64,000 nt of DNA from NCBI GenBank assembly GCA_003056245.1, contig MVDH01000006.1, positions 62,001 through 126,000 of the forward strand, given 5' to 3'. This document shows, piece after piece, positions 26,991 to 35,486 of the stretch. The notes beneath the pieces are model-generated. The model saw only the letters and a program-made list of their open reading frames with translations, had not been told where the DNA came from and searched no databases. Numbering within the stretch: the stretch's first letter is position 1; the number at the start of each line of letters is the position of its first letter. Source of the stretch: Cellvibrio sp. 79 (GTDB lineage: Bacteria; Pseudomonadota; Gammaproteobacteria; Pseudomonadales; Cellvibrionaceae). The position numbers were made by a program, and so were the translations under genes.

Positions 26991-27066
26991 GTCCCTGTAG
27001 TTTAACCGGATAGAACGTATGCCTCCTAAGCGTATGATGTGGGTTCGATTCCCGCCGGGGACGCCA
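26991..27066 (+). tRNA. tRNA-Arg (anticodon CCT)
   Basis: The acceptor arms GTCCCTG and CGGGGAC pair over seven positions. The anticodon stem TATGC/GCGTA holds the loop CTCCTAA with anticodon CCT, which reads AGG. The T arm has TTCGATT in its loop. The 3' CCA is encoded. tRNA-Arg(CCT) genes are frequent integration sites, and the region downstream is accessory in character. Confidence 0.95.
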
Positions 27067-27227
27067 ATTTCAAAACCAATCCTCCTGCCTCCTCATTCAA
27101 AATAATCCCGCTGAATTAATTCCCCTAAAGTCTCAAAACCAGGCAACACAAAAGCTGAACAATTAACAATCGCATGGCATAAAACCTGCTGTTTGAATTT
27201 GTAATCTTAAAACAGGAGTTTGAAGCT

Positions 27228-27737
27228 ATGAATGTATCCGGATCATCAACTGCAAATTTATACAACGCTGCCAACCTATTCACCAGAACCAACGATGCAC
27301 AGCCGCTCACCTCATCCCCGGTTAAAACAACGCCACCAGATCAAGTAACTATTTCAGAGCAAGGAAAAGCGCTTTCAAATCAGGCGGTGCCGGAAGAATT
27401 ATTAAAAATGGCAATGGCGCCGGGCTGGTATCAAGATTTCCTGCCCGAATCAAGTAAGCTCGGCACCGCAGAATCATATCAAGTCGGCCACTTCACTCGC
27501 ACGGAAGCGTTTCGTGAAAACTTTAAAAACGAATTATCCGAATACGGAAAAATTTTCAATGACGCTTTTGCTAACGCAAAAAAGGAATTAGGGATAAATA
27601 CTCAAAATGACATGTATGAAAAAGTTATCAAAAACCCGGAATTTAGCGAAACACTTAGGCAAGTTATGGATCAGAAAATAACAGCGGCGCCTGGAGGTCT
27701 TGAACTGATGAACACTCTTGGCATCAGGCAGAAGTAA
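27228..27737 (+). CDS. Hypothetical protein with a FlgM-like N-terminal motif
   Basis: A 169-residue soluble protein I do not recognise. The N-terminus is polar and disordered, and contains PDQVTISEQGKALSNQ. This resembles EQVVLSEQAQTLG in FlgM and the D-x-V-x-I-S pattern of several flagellar-secretion-linked proteins. The rest is helical and charged (WYQDFLPESSKLG, YEKVIKNPEFSETLRQVMDQ). There is no signal peptide or membrane segment. AGGAG lies 9 bases before the ATG, so it is likely expressed. It stands alone after tRNA-Arg. Confidence 0.7.
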   Translation: MNVSGSSTANLYNAANLFTRTNDAQPLTSSPVKTTPPDQVTISEQGKALSNQAVPEELLKMAMAPGWYQDFLPESSKLGTAESYQVGHFTRTEAFRENFKNELSEYGKIFNDAFANAKKELGINTQNDMYEKVIKNPEFSETLRQVMDQKITAAPGGLELMNTLGIRQK

Positions 27738-27834
27738 AAGGGATATTTTTTTCCTAACAAGCGGCAACGTTTTTCCCTTTCTTATAAAAATGTTAGTACT
27801 TCAAAAAAATACAATAGTAAGCAGCGCACTTACC

Positions 27835-27876
27835 ATCGAACTTTATTTCATCTAAATCGAACTTTATTTCATCTAA
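27835..27876. repeat. Exact 21-bp tandem duplication
   Basis: The unit ATCGAACTTTATTTCATCTAA occurs at 27835-27855 and 27856-27876 without a gap; its last bases overlap an inverted repeat ATCTAAA/TTTAGAT (27871-27888). The interval 27738-28099 is AT-rich and otherwise shows no gene. The repeat may be an operator pair for the immunity gene or a replication slip. Confidence 0.8.
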
Positions 27877-28099
27877 AAATATTTAGATACGATTAAACCC
27901 GCTCAACAAAGGCATATTTTCCTAAAAACATCGCATCGCATGGTTAAACATTAAATAACTATTCAAGAGTGCGCATAAAACCGCTTTATTGGCGACTTAC
28001 GATTGTCACCGTAGAACACTGCTCTAATTAAAAATTATTGCTAGAATCGAGCCAGCTTTAAATCAACCAATGCCCACCTAACAAGAAGGAACTTCACCT

Positions 28100-28750
28100 A
28101 TGGCACATCCACACACAGAAAAAGTTACTAGCGCCTCAGCCTCGGCAATTCGTTCTAGTCTTCTGATCACAGATGGAGAACCATCCCAAACGGTTTACGC
28201 CATTCATGCCGACTATCAACGCTACAAATCCTTTGTAATTAGCAGGCAGATAGTTCGCAAAGCATTAGGGCAAGAAACTCAGTTTCATTTTTCGAGAACA
28301 CCAAAGCGATACCTGAATGACTGGCAGCCTTTCGCTATAAGTTTTGAAAATCTCGGGAGCTCACTCAGAACAGCCATGCCGGATATTATGGTGCGCAATG
28401 GCCGCTTGTTTCTGTCTATAGCAGCATACGATGCCCTAAGCCCAATTATTGCAGAGCACGGTGAGTTTCTTCCAATAACTTATGAAGGCAATAACGGGTT
28501 TATATTTAACGTTTTGTCAGTCGCTGAAGATGTTTTTGAAACTGATAAAAGACCCTGCAATCAAAATGATTTTGGTGAAGTTCAATCACTTTCTTTCCAT
28601 AATAATAAAATAGAGAAAATGGCTCTATTCAGAACAGCGACTGATGGCTATCTGGAAATATATTGCAGTGAAGCACTCAGAGAAGCTATTGAAAAAAGCC
28701 AGCTCAAAGGAATTAAATTCAGCGGCGACACCGAAAAAATTTACCAATAA
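28100..28750 (+). CDS. Orphan Imm11/DUF1629-type immunity protein
   Basis: This 216-residue soluble protein resembles the Imm11 (MXAN_0049, DUF1629) family of polymorphic-toxin immunity proteins. It starts with a short Ser/Ala-rich lead, then YAIHADYQRYKSF. The core has DWQPFAISFENLG, PDIMVRNGRLFLS, YDALSPIIAEHGEFLP and FIFNVLSVAEDVFE. The C-terminal part has LYLEIYCSEALREAIEKS-like sequence (GYLEIYCSEALREAIEKS). No toxin gene is next to it, so it is probably an orphan that protects against a neighbour's effector. AAGGA lies 9 bases before the ATG. The family call is from memory of its conserved spacing. Confidence 0.7.
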   Translation: MAHPHTEKVTSASASAIRSSLLITDGEPSQTVYAIHADYQRYKSFVISRQIVRKALGQETQFHFSRTPKRYLNDWQPFAISFENLGSSLRTAMPDIMVRNGRLFLSIAAYDALSPIIAEHGEFLPITYEGNNGFIFNVLSVAEDVFETDKRPCNQNDFGEVQSLSFHNNKIEKMALFRTATDGYLEIYCSEALREAIEKSQLKGIKFSGDTEKIYQ

Positions 28751-28840
28751 TACTAAACGTATTGCTCTATGGGCTGGTGATGTCAGCAATATTTGTGACT
28801 CACTAGCACAGGGTTTTTCTGCGTTTCGATAATTCAATGA

Positions 28841-29267
28841 ACTAAAGTAAACGATGAAAATCTTCGCCATCAATTAACGGCGTTTGCAGTGAAATACCCC
28901 AGATACGGTTACTTGATGCTCCATGGTCTATTGCGGCAAGACGGTGTCGTTATCAATAAAAAGCGAACCTACCGAATTTATCGTAGCGAGGGATTGCAGG
29001 TACGCGTGAAGAAGCGTAAGCGACTCCAGAGGCAATGTCAGTCAACACGAGTGTTAACGCGAGTGAACGAGCGATGGCCGCTGGATTTTGTGTATGAACA
29101 ACTTGCTAACGGTCGCCGCTTCGTGTGCTCGATGTAATTGATGATTTCTCTCGTGAGATGATTGGACAGCTAGTTATGTTTTCAATCAATGGCTATCAGG
29201 TAACACGCATTCTCAATCAGCTGATTGAAGCACCTGCCGTTAGTGGGCTCACGTTTTTTAATTCATG
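28841..29267 (+). pseudogene. Remnant of an IS3-family transposase (OrfB)
   Basis: The reading frame from 28841 gives NLRHQLTAFAVKYPRYGYLM, then LHGLLRQDGVVINKKRTYRI, matching the HTH_21 part of IS3-type OrfB. WPLDFVYEQLANGRRF begins the integrase core with its first catalytic Asp. A frameshift near 29128 moves the frame, which continues as VLDVIDDFSREMIGQLVM and stops near 29267. The N-terminus and the last two catalytic acids are missing. No terminal inverted repeats are visible. Confidence 0.85.
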
Positions 29268-29925
29268 AGTTAATAGCAAATATAATAATTGCCTCATATG
29301 ATTCATTGGTCGACCTGATAGAGTTAAATGCTCCGCCAGGTATGTAAATTTTTAATTTATTTTCTTTTTCATCGACAGAATATTCAACCTTATCAAACAC
29401 CATGAATGGGACCTCGTTCTCACCACCCTGCTCAATCAAAGCAAACACGGATAAATATGAAGCTCTTAATTTGTTTAACATTTTATTCGTATATAATTCA
29501 GCGGAAACATACTCAGATGATGGTGGCTTTTTCCCAACATTAACTCGTATTTCCTGAGGAAGCCGCTCAATTCCTCGAAAAAGTAAAGTTGTTTCATTAA
29601 AAATTAAATCAATATCACGATCCATGCTTGTGGACAAAATCACTTTTGTTCCATTTGACAATGACTTCTCGGGAAAAGAAACTGAGAAGAAATTTCCTAG
29701 TTTCACCACTCCACCCCCCTTGCCAACAACCCCTTCAGATACAATCATCGACTTTGAAAAAAGGTATTCGGCAACACCACTCCTTTGCATACTAAATTTG
29801 GGATTAGCTTGTGTAGAGTACGCAGCCGATTGAGTGTCTGGATTTGAAACTTCTGTAGCCAAGCATGCCCCATGTGATACAACTAAAACCGGGATAGTTA
29901 TGTGCTTTAAAATTTTACTTTTCAT
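29263..29925 (-). CDS. Exported beta-rich protein of unknown function
   Basis: With the ATG at 29925 this is 220 residues and begins with a Sec-type signal (MKSKILKHITIPVLVVSHGA). The mature part is beta-rich. GKGGGVVKLGNFFSVSFPEK, followed by SLSNGTKVILSTS, recalls ZU5-like modules, but this is only a pattern resemblance. Three lysine-rich segments follow. The 21 codons upstream of the chosen start look non-coding. No Shine-Dalgarno is seen. The stop codon meets the end of the IS remnant, so the C-terminus might have been altered by the insertion. Confidence 0.6.
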   Translation of the reverse strand: MKSKILKHITIPVLVVSHGACLATEVSNPDTQSAAYSTQANPKFSMQRSGVAEYLFSKSMIVSEGVVGKGGGVVKLGNFFSVSFPEKSLSNGTKVILSTSMDRDIDLIFNETTLLFRGIERLPQEIRVNVGKKPPSSEYVSAELYTNKMLNKLRASYLSVFALIEQGGENEVPFMVFDKVEYSVDEKENKLKIYIPGGAFNSIRSTNESYEAIIIFAINS

Positions 29926-30024
29926 ATTTGATAAAGTTCTTAATCTTAGAGGGCAGTAAGTGTCTGCCCCATTCCCGCCGAATGCCATTAATTACACAGT
30001 GAAACTCGTGCCTCCTTCCTCACC

Positions 30025-30306
30025 TCACTCAGTGTAATAGCTACCTGAAGGCGGAGTGGCGAAAAAGTCATAAGCAGCTTTTAGTTGCTCAGGAGGAATA
30101 GCACTTGCAGCGTTACGATGAGCTTCGATACTGTCCCACTGTTCAACAATCACCAAATTTGCCGAATTTTCCGTACTGCGGAGCAGCTGACATCCAATAC
30201 AACCCGGGCAATTTTTAACTACGGAAATGACAGATTGCAAAAACTCGTAAAGTTTTTGCTCGGAACCAACCTTAGCTTCGAAATTGTTTATGCGTGTAAT
30301 AGCCAT
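30025..30306 (-). CDS. Antibiotic-biosynthesis-monooxygenase (ABM) fold protein
   Basis: This 93-residue single-domain ABM/YgiN-like protein has MAITRINNFEAKVGSEQKL, then VKNCPGCIGCQLLRSTENSA and LVIVEQWDSIEAHRNA. Members dimerise and act as quinol or heme oxygenases, or have no known activity. The two Cys in CPGCIGC are notable. AAAGGAGA lies 6 bases before the ATG; an upstream start adds nine residues without support. It is the last gene of a possible four-gene unit on the minus strand. Confidence 0.82.
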   Translation of the reverse strand: MAITRINNFEAKVGSEQKLYEFLQSVISVVKNCPGCIGCQLLRSTENSANLVIVEQWDSIEAHRNAASAIPPEQLKAAYDFFATPPSGSYYTE

Positions 30307-30350
30307 GATTTTCTCCTTTATTTGCAAACGCATTGAATTTATTTATTCAA

Positions 30351-30797
30351 TTAAATTAAATTTTTTTGTAGCAACTGCAGTAACTGTTTATAGCGGGTTA
30401 CATATTGCTTATCTTTGTTTTGCGCAGCAATCAATGCATCACTGCGTTGCGCTACAGGAATTGAAATTAACCAATCTGCAAATTTATCTGCATCCTCAAC
30501 AGGAATCGATTCAAATGATTTCTCCACATCGGCAGGCACATTATTAAAACCACCTTCCAGAGTGACAAAATTCAATAAAAACCCAACGGCTTCATTGTGA
30601 TCATCTGTTTCATACGCTATTAACTCCAAAGCGTCCTGGAGCTTGCGAATTTCCTCAACAGGAGATTGCCGGATGACATCGCAAAAGGTTTGGCAGGAAA
30701 ACAGATCCGCGTGTGTGCAATGCTTAAACAACGGATGCATTAATACTTGCCGGTAGGCTTCATCAAGAGAAAGTGAGAAATCAAAATCCATATACAT
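30351..30797 (-). CDS. Hypothetical small soluble protein
   Basis: This 148-residue acidic, helical protein is not recognised. It has three Cys early (HCTHADLFSCQTFCDVIR) that could bind a metal, and a C-terminal helix RYKQLLQLLQKNL. AAGGA lies 4 bases before the first ATG and 10 before the second in-frame ATG, so either start is possible. It lies 10 bases after the DHFR-like gene and is probably cotranscribed. Confidence 0.65.
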   Translation of the reverse strand: MYMDFDFSLSLDEAYRQVLMHPLFKHCTHADLFSCQTFCDVIRQSPVEEIRKLQDALELIAYETDDHNEAVGFLLNFVTLEGGFNNVPADVEKSFESIPVEDADKFADWLISIPVAQRSDALIAAQNKDKQYVTRYKQLLQLLQKNLI

Positions 30798-30807
30798 TTT
30801 TCCTTAT

Positions 30808-31362
30808 TTAATTATTGGCAATATCATAGCGCAACTCTACCATCCCCTCTCCCAGTTGCTGGACAGTTTTTAATTTCATTGAGGGGCTTAATACTCTGCG
30901 CGGAAAAACCGGCTGACCGTTTCCCAATGCTACAGAACCAATCTGGACAATTATTTCATTCAGTAGACCTGCATCATAAAACTGCCCGGCAAAATCTCCG
31001 CCGCCTACAATCCAGATATTTTTACCAGATGCAGCAGCAATCATGTGCTTATGATGCTCTCGCACATCACCTTGCACATAATGAATATTGGCCGCTGAAA
31101 TTTTTGGCAACACTCTTTTACTAAACACCCAGGCTGGCTGCGTGTAGGGCCATGGAGAGCCCATTTGAGACTTTATAGTGTCGGCATTGCGCAACATCCA
31201 CTCATAAGTACTGGAACCCATAGCAATCGCGCCAACCTGCTCGATAAACTGCGGATAACTGGATTGATTAATATCTGCGAGGGAAAACAACCATTCCAAT
31301 GAGTGATCTTCAGTGGCAATAAAACCATCGAGACTTGCGGCGGTGTAATATTGGGTTTTCAT
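30808..31362 (-). CDS. Dihydrofolate-reductase-like (RibD C-domain) protein
   Basis: This 184-residue protein has the RibD-C/DHFR fold: TAASLDGFIATEDHSLEWL at the N-terminus, IAMGSSTYEWML, and IWIVGGGDFAGQFYDAGLL, the NADPH loop, near residue 120. Stand-alone members reduce unknown substrates; trimethoprim-type folate reduction is not implied. The Shine-Dalgarno GAGGAG is partly buried in the arm of a 12-bp inverted repeat at 31370-31398. Confidence 0.85.
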   Translation of the reverse strand: MKTQYYTAASLDGFIATEDHSLEWLFSLADINQSSYPQFIEQVGAIAMGSSTYEWMLRNADTIKSQMGSPWPYTQPAWVFSKRVLPKISAANIHYVQGDVREHHKHMIAAASGKNIWIVGGGDFAGQFYDAGLLNEIIVQIGSVALGNGQPVFPRRVLSPSMKLKTVQQLGEGMVELRYDIANN

Positions 31363-31369
31363 TTTTGCT

Positions 31370-31398
31370 CCTCAGCCTGAATTAATTTCAGGCTGAGG
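31370..31398 (-). promoter_or_regulatory. Perfect inverted repeat over the RBS of the DHFR-like gene
   Basis: CCTCAGCCTGAA (31370-31381) and TTCAGGCTGAGG (31387-31398) pair over 12 bp with a 5-base loop. On the minus strand the 3' arm ends in GAGG, the first half of the ribosome binding site. Folding would therefore hide it. No T run follows, so it is not a terminator. Confidence 0.7.
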
Positions 31399-31454
31399 AT
31401 AGCAATATTTTTTGACAGGGACTGTCAGGTTGGTTGAAATGCAAAATATGTTAG

Positions 31455-33662
31455 CTATTTGATTCGTTCCCAAAACGTAACTTCGGATAGCGTATGCTGG
31501 AACTTCCGTTTGGTTTCGCGAATGACAAACGGAACTTCCTGTGGCCCCTGAATCAAGCGAAAATGTTGATCCAAGTGCACGTGCAAGCCATCCAGAGTAG
31601 TAAAACTTTCACCATCCTTTTTAAAGCCACCAACCCAATCCTCGCGCGGCGTGTGTTCAGCTAACCAGGTATAGGGCGAGGTGAGCATTAGCACGCCACC
31701 AATATTCAAGCGTTCATGGATAGTACTGAGGAATTTGGCCGGATTATAGAGTCGGTCGATGAGATTGGCAGCGAGAATAAAATCATAACCGGTGAAAACA
31801 GATTTGAGATTGCAAGCATCGCCTTGCGAAAACTCAATCTTGTCTTTGGTCTCCCATAGACCCAAATCCGTGAGTGAGCGCGATTTGTAGGAGACCAGTT
31901 CACCCTCGTCGGCAAGTGTATAACGCAGCGCATCACCAGTAGCAAGCTGCACACCGAGATTAATAAAACGTGCAGAAAAATCTACACCGGTAACCTTATC
32001 AAAATATTTTGCCAATTCAAAAGTTGCACGACCAGTTGCACAACCTAAATCCAGTGCTTTACGTTTAGGTTTATCGACTAAAACGTTTACTGCCAGATCG
32101 ACCAACGCTTTGGAAAAATTGGGTACACCAAAATATTCGTCACCGTAATGGAATTCTGCATATTCCGAGACTAGTTTATCGGTTTCGTAATGGGAGTTGG
32201 GCACAGGTTTTATCTCTCCGGAAACAACATAACGGAAACCCGCATGTTGGAAAAAATGACGACGGAATGCATAGCGCGATGAGCGCAAACTTTCATTGCC
32301 GCAGGAAATCCAGGAACCGCCTTTAATTAAATTATGGCGTTCGTCAAATGTAGGTGTAGTGAAATCATCATATATTGAATGAACTTCAAAGCCATCAAAA
32401 GGATAAATCGGTGTCTCAGTCCATTGCCATACATTCCCCACTACATCAAAAAAATTGCCGTGGGCAAATTGATTGACAGGGCAAGAGGATGCACCGTGAT
32501 CCAAATGAATATTGGCATTGGCGATTTGCTCTGCAATATCATTTAATCCGGCACTGTCATACAAGCGATACCATTCGTCTTCTGTGGGTAAACGCACCGA
32601 CATTCCGGTTTCAGATTTTTTCCAATTACAGAAAGCTTTGGCTTCATGGTAATTTACTTCTACCGGCCAATCCCAAGGCATGACAACTTCTTCCGTCATT
32701 AAACGCAAATACCAGCCATTGGTTTTTTTCACCCAAAATGTTGGATGCTGGGCTTTGGTAAATGCCAACCAGCTTTTACCCTCCTCTTCCCAGTTATGAG
32801 AATTTACATAGCCACCCGCCTCAACAAATTGCAAAAACTCCTGGTTACTCACTAAAAATTTTGCAGCTTCAAATGCAGGCACATCCGCTTCATGAAAACC
32901 ATATTCGTTATCCCAACCGTAAAAAGGGTTGGATTTTTCTTTCGCCAGGCGCACCTGCCCTGCACTCACATTGACCAATTCATTTTGCGGTGCAACATTG
33001 CTAATTCGGTTAGGTTGCCACTCAGGGGAATTTTTTACGAATTCCAATTTGTGCTGACGAATTAATACTGAAGATGTCTCCAAATGAATACGTTCATGCT
33101 CAATCCCCATGATGATCGCCCACCAGGGATTATTCCAATCTATCGGTAATTGCAATGGTGCATTGTCGATAAGATCTATTACCAGCGCGCGCACCTGATC
33201 GCGATACACTTTCACCTCGGCGGGTGTCGGCCATTCGTAATTGCCATCGTTGAGATCATCCCAACTCATTTCATCCACACCCACGGCGAACATGGATTCA
33301 AAACGCTGGTTGAGACGCTCGTTTATCATGCGTGTAAGCAATAATTTATTGATGAAAAAAGTGGCGGTGTGACCGTAATAAAAAATCAGCGGGTGACGCA
33401 AACTAATCGATTTGGTGTAGAAAGCCTGATCACTGGCAAGGCATTCAAAAAGCGATTCATAAGTAGAGAAAGTATCCAGAAAATATTCGCGTAGCATGCG
33501 GCGTACATTGGCTTCGTCGCCATCACGCAAATTGGGTGTGCGTGTCATTAAAGATGAACGAGTGATGGCAGCCTGAAACGATTTTGTATTGTCTTGCGAC
33601 CTGCTTAAAGCAGTTGTGGATTCAACGGTTTTGCGCAGCGTGGAATGTCCCGTATGCATCAT
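31455..33662 (-). CDS. ovoA: OvoA, 5-histidylcysteine sulfoxide synthase / methyltransferase
   Basis: OvoA starts ovothiol A synthesis: it is a non-heme iron enzyme that couples cysteine to histidine with O2. It has a DinB-like N-terminal domain with iron ligands (FYYGHTATFF and GIEHERIHLETS). The middle is an FGE-sulfatase domain (VRLPTEDEWYRLYD, VGNVWQWTETP, FRRHFFQHAGFRYV). The C-terminal SAM methyltransferase (KALDLGCATGRATFELAKYF, from about residue 505) is the presumed N-methyltransferase. The full 735 residues indicate an intact three-domain enzyme. AGGAG is 3 bases before the first of two ATGs; the second may be used. Confidence 0.93.
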   Translation of the reverse strand: MMHTGHSTLRKTVESTTALSRSQDNTKSFQAAITRSSLMTRTPNLRDGDEANVRRMLREYFLDTFSTYESLFECLASDQAFYTKSISLRHPLIFYYGHTATFFINKLLLTRMINERLNQRFESMFAVGVDEMSWDDLNDGNYEWPTPAEVKVYRDQVRALVIDLIDNAPLQLPIDWNNPWWAIIMGIEHERIHLETSSVLIRQHKLEFVKNSPEWQPNRISNVAPQNELVNVSAGQVRLAKEKSNPFYGWDNEYGFHEADVPAFEAAKFLVSNQEFLQFVEAGGYVNSHNWEEEGKSWLAFTKAQHPTFWVKKTNGWYLRLMTEEVVMPWDWPVEVNYHEAKAFCNWKKSETGMSVRLPTEDEWYRLYDSAGLNDIAEQIANANIHLDHGASSCPVNQFAHGNFFDVVGNVWQWTETPIYPFDGFEVHSIYDDFTTPTFDERHNLIKGGSWISCGNESLRSSRYAFRRHFFQHAGFRYVVSGEIKPVPNSHYETDKLVSEYAEFHYGDEYFGVPNFSKALVDLAVNVLVDKPKRKALDLGCATGRATFELAKYFDKVTGVDFSARFINLGVQLATGDALRYTLADEGELVSYKSRSLTDLGLWETKDKIEFSQGDACNLKSVFTGYDFILAANLIDRLYNPAKFLSTIHERLNIGGVLMLTSPYTWLAEHTPREDWVGGFKKDGESFTTLDGLHVHLDQHFRLIQGPQEVPFVIRETKRKFQHTLSEVTFWERIK

Positions 33663-33843
33663 GAACTCCTGATCTTTATGAACAGCTGGAGAATGTCGAG
33701 GCGAAGCTTAGGTTGATCTGTGCCAGCCATTGTCAGTAGAACCCCCGGCAGACCGACATGTTTCCAGCCAGTTATTGAGCCTGAATACTAGATTCGGCAA
33801 TCAGGCATTAGTTACAAGCATGATTACAATAAATATCTGTAGC

Positions 33844-34701
33844 TCAAGGGGTGCGACCAACAAAATCCTTGGCAAACTGCCAGGCAACACGGCCACTGCG
33901 CGCACCGCGGGTCCTGTGCCACAGCAACGCAGCTGCCTGGGTTTGATCGTCCCATTTGCCGCCCAATTGCTGTACCCAATAATTGGCGGCAGCCAGATAA
34001 TCCTCCTGGCTAAAAGGATAAAAACTCAACCATAGGCCAAAGCGTTCTGATAAGGACACCTTCTCTTCGATACTGTCGTTGGGACGAACTTCGCCATCCT
34101 CGTAACTGACTACATCCAGATTGTCGCGCATCTTTTGGGGTAACAGATGGCGGCGGTTGCTCGTGGAATAAAACAGCATATTCGCGGTCGGAGCGGAGAT
34201 GGAACCATCCAGTACTGATTTCAGCGCCTTGTAGCTAATCTCCCCTTCTTCAAACGATAAATCATCGCAGAAGATGATGAATTTTTCGGGGCGCTCCCCC
34301 ACAAGATCTACGATGTCCGCCAGATGCAGCAGATCGGTTTTATCTACTTCAATAATCTTCAATCCTTCCTTCGCGAAAGCGGTCCAAACCGCCTTTACCA
34401 GGGTGGATTTGCCCGTCCCGCGCGCGCCGGTCAGCAATACATTATTTGCCTGCTTACCGCCTACAAACTGGCGCGTGTTGCGTACGATGGAATCCTTCTG
34501 GGTTTCGATATTTTTCAATGCATCCAATTCCACATAATGAGGATGCTTGACCGCTTGCAAGTAGCCGGTCCCATTTGGTTTAACTCGCCAGCGAAAAGCG
34601 CTGGCAGACCAATCCGGCTCAGAGGTAGCAACAGGTAATACGGCCTCTACACGGGTAATAAGTTGTTCGAGGCGGTTAATAAACTGATCAAAATCTGGCA
34701 C
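33844..34701 (-). CDS. DUF815-family AAA+ ATPase
   Basis: This 285-residue ATPase has Walker A GARGTGKSTLVKA and Walker B KFIIFCDDLSFEEGE. A late arginine-rich element, RTRGARSGRVAWQFAKDFVG, is typical of DUF815. The GTG at 34701 with AGGA eight bases upstream gives (M)PDFDQFINRLEQL, a better start than a TTG 21 codons earlier. The family function is not known. It is divergent from the receiver gene. Confidence 0.88.
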   Translation of the reverse strand: MPDFDQFINRLEQLITRVEAVLPVATSEPDWSASAFRWRVKPNGTGYLQAVKHPHYVELDALKNIETQKDSIVRNTRQFVGGKQANNVLLTGARGTGKSTLVKAVWTAFAKEGLKIIEVDKTDLLHLADIVDLVGERPEKFIIFCDDLSFEEGEISYKALKSVLDGSISAPTANMLFYSTSNRRHLLPQKMRDNLDVVSYEDGEVRPNDSIEEKVSLSERFGLWLSFYPFSQEDYLAAANYWVQQLGGKWDDQTQAAALLWHRTRGARSGRVAWQFAKDFVGRTP

Positions 34702-34819
34702 GCTAAAATTCCTGTGGTTATTAAAAATCGCGGCTATCTCTAATAAAAGGTTATTAGCCAACAAAAAAGACTAGGCTATATTGTAAGAAGTTTCGTTTAT
34801 GTACAAGTTAAGGGCGTCT

Positions 34820-35485
34820 ATGTTTACCAAACAGGAATTACAGGTTATCGGGCAAACACTGGCGCAAAAGCGCGATTGGATAACTAAAAATATCAACAAT
34901 GCCGAGGGTAACTCCAAACTACAAATGGAGCAGAACCTGCAAACGATTGAATCGGTTATGCAGAAAATAGGCATACACCTCCGCCCCACCACTAACGAAA
35001 AAGTCACAGTTAACCATTACATCTCGGAAAAATCTATTTCCCCTATTCGTCAGGCGGCCCTCGCCCGCAGAAACGATCTAGCTTCAGGGCAAATACGTGT
35101 ATTGATAGTTGACGATGACCAACTCATTTGCGAATTGGTTGCAGCCTATCTCCATGAAGCAGGTATTCACCTTATCGATTTTGCCAACGATGGCATGCGT
35201 GGCATTAGCATGATGTACGAAGCCAATCCGATTTATGATTTAGTACTCTGCGATTGGAATATGCCGAGTAAATCCGGCCTCGAAGTTCACAATGCGATGC
35301 GCGCTGCCGAACGTTACATGGCAACTGTATTTATGCTGGTTACGGCGGTGAGCGAAGCCAAACAAATTCGTTCGGCAATTGAAGATGGTGTAGATGATTA
35401 TGTGGTAAAGCCAATTGAACAAGATAAGCTTGTTAAAAAAATTGCGCGGTTTTTCCCGCATGTGGGTATCGCGGAAACAGAATAA
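34820..35485 (+). CDS. Solitary response regulator with C-terminal receiver
   Basis: With the ATG at 34820 (AAGGG upstream) it is 221 residues. Residues about 1-90 are helical and not recognised (KQELQVIGQTLAQKRDW...). A receiver covers about 92-215, with the acidic pair in VLIVDDDQ, phospho-acceptor Asp in LVLCDWNMPSKSG, Thr in LVTAVSEA and Lys in YVVKPIEQ. The receiver follows instead of preceding the extra domain, and there is no output domain. It likely acts by protein-protein contact. The partner kinase is not adjacent. Confidence 0.88.
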   Translation: MFTKQELQVIGQTLAQKRDWITKNINNAEGNSKLQMEQNLQTIESVMQKIGIHLRPTTNEKVTVNHYISEKSISPIRQAALARRNDLASGQIRVLIVDDDQLICELVAAYLHEAGIHLIDFANDGMRGISMMYEANPIYDLVLCDWNMPSKSGLEVHNAMRAAERYMATVFMLVTAVSEAKQIRSAIEDGVDDYVVKPIEQDKLVKKIARFFPHVGIAETE

Positions 35486-35486
35486 A

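Noticed and set aside
27835-27876. Tandem repeat as a CRISPR array
   Set aside because: There are two copies with no spacer between them and no cas gene nearby.
26991-29267. A genomic island integrated at tRNA-Arg
   Set aside because: No integrase and no duplicated tRNA 3' end were seen downstream, so integration is not shown.
28100-29267. A complete toxin-immunity locus
   Set aside because: No toxin, Rhs or VgrG gene lies next to the immunity-like gene.
31419-31432. Short palindrome TGACAG/CTGTCA after ovoA as its terminator
   Set aside because: The poly-T tract is on the wrong side for minus-strand transcription.
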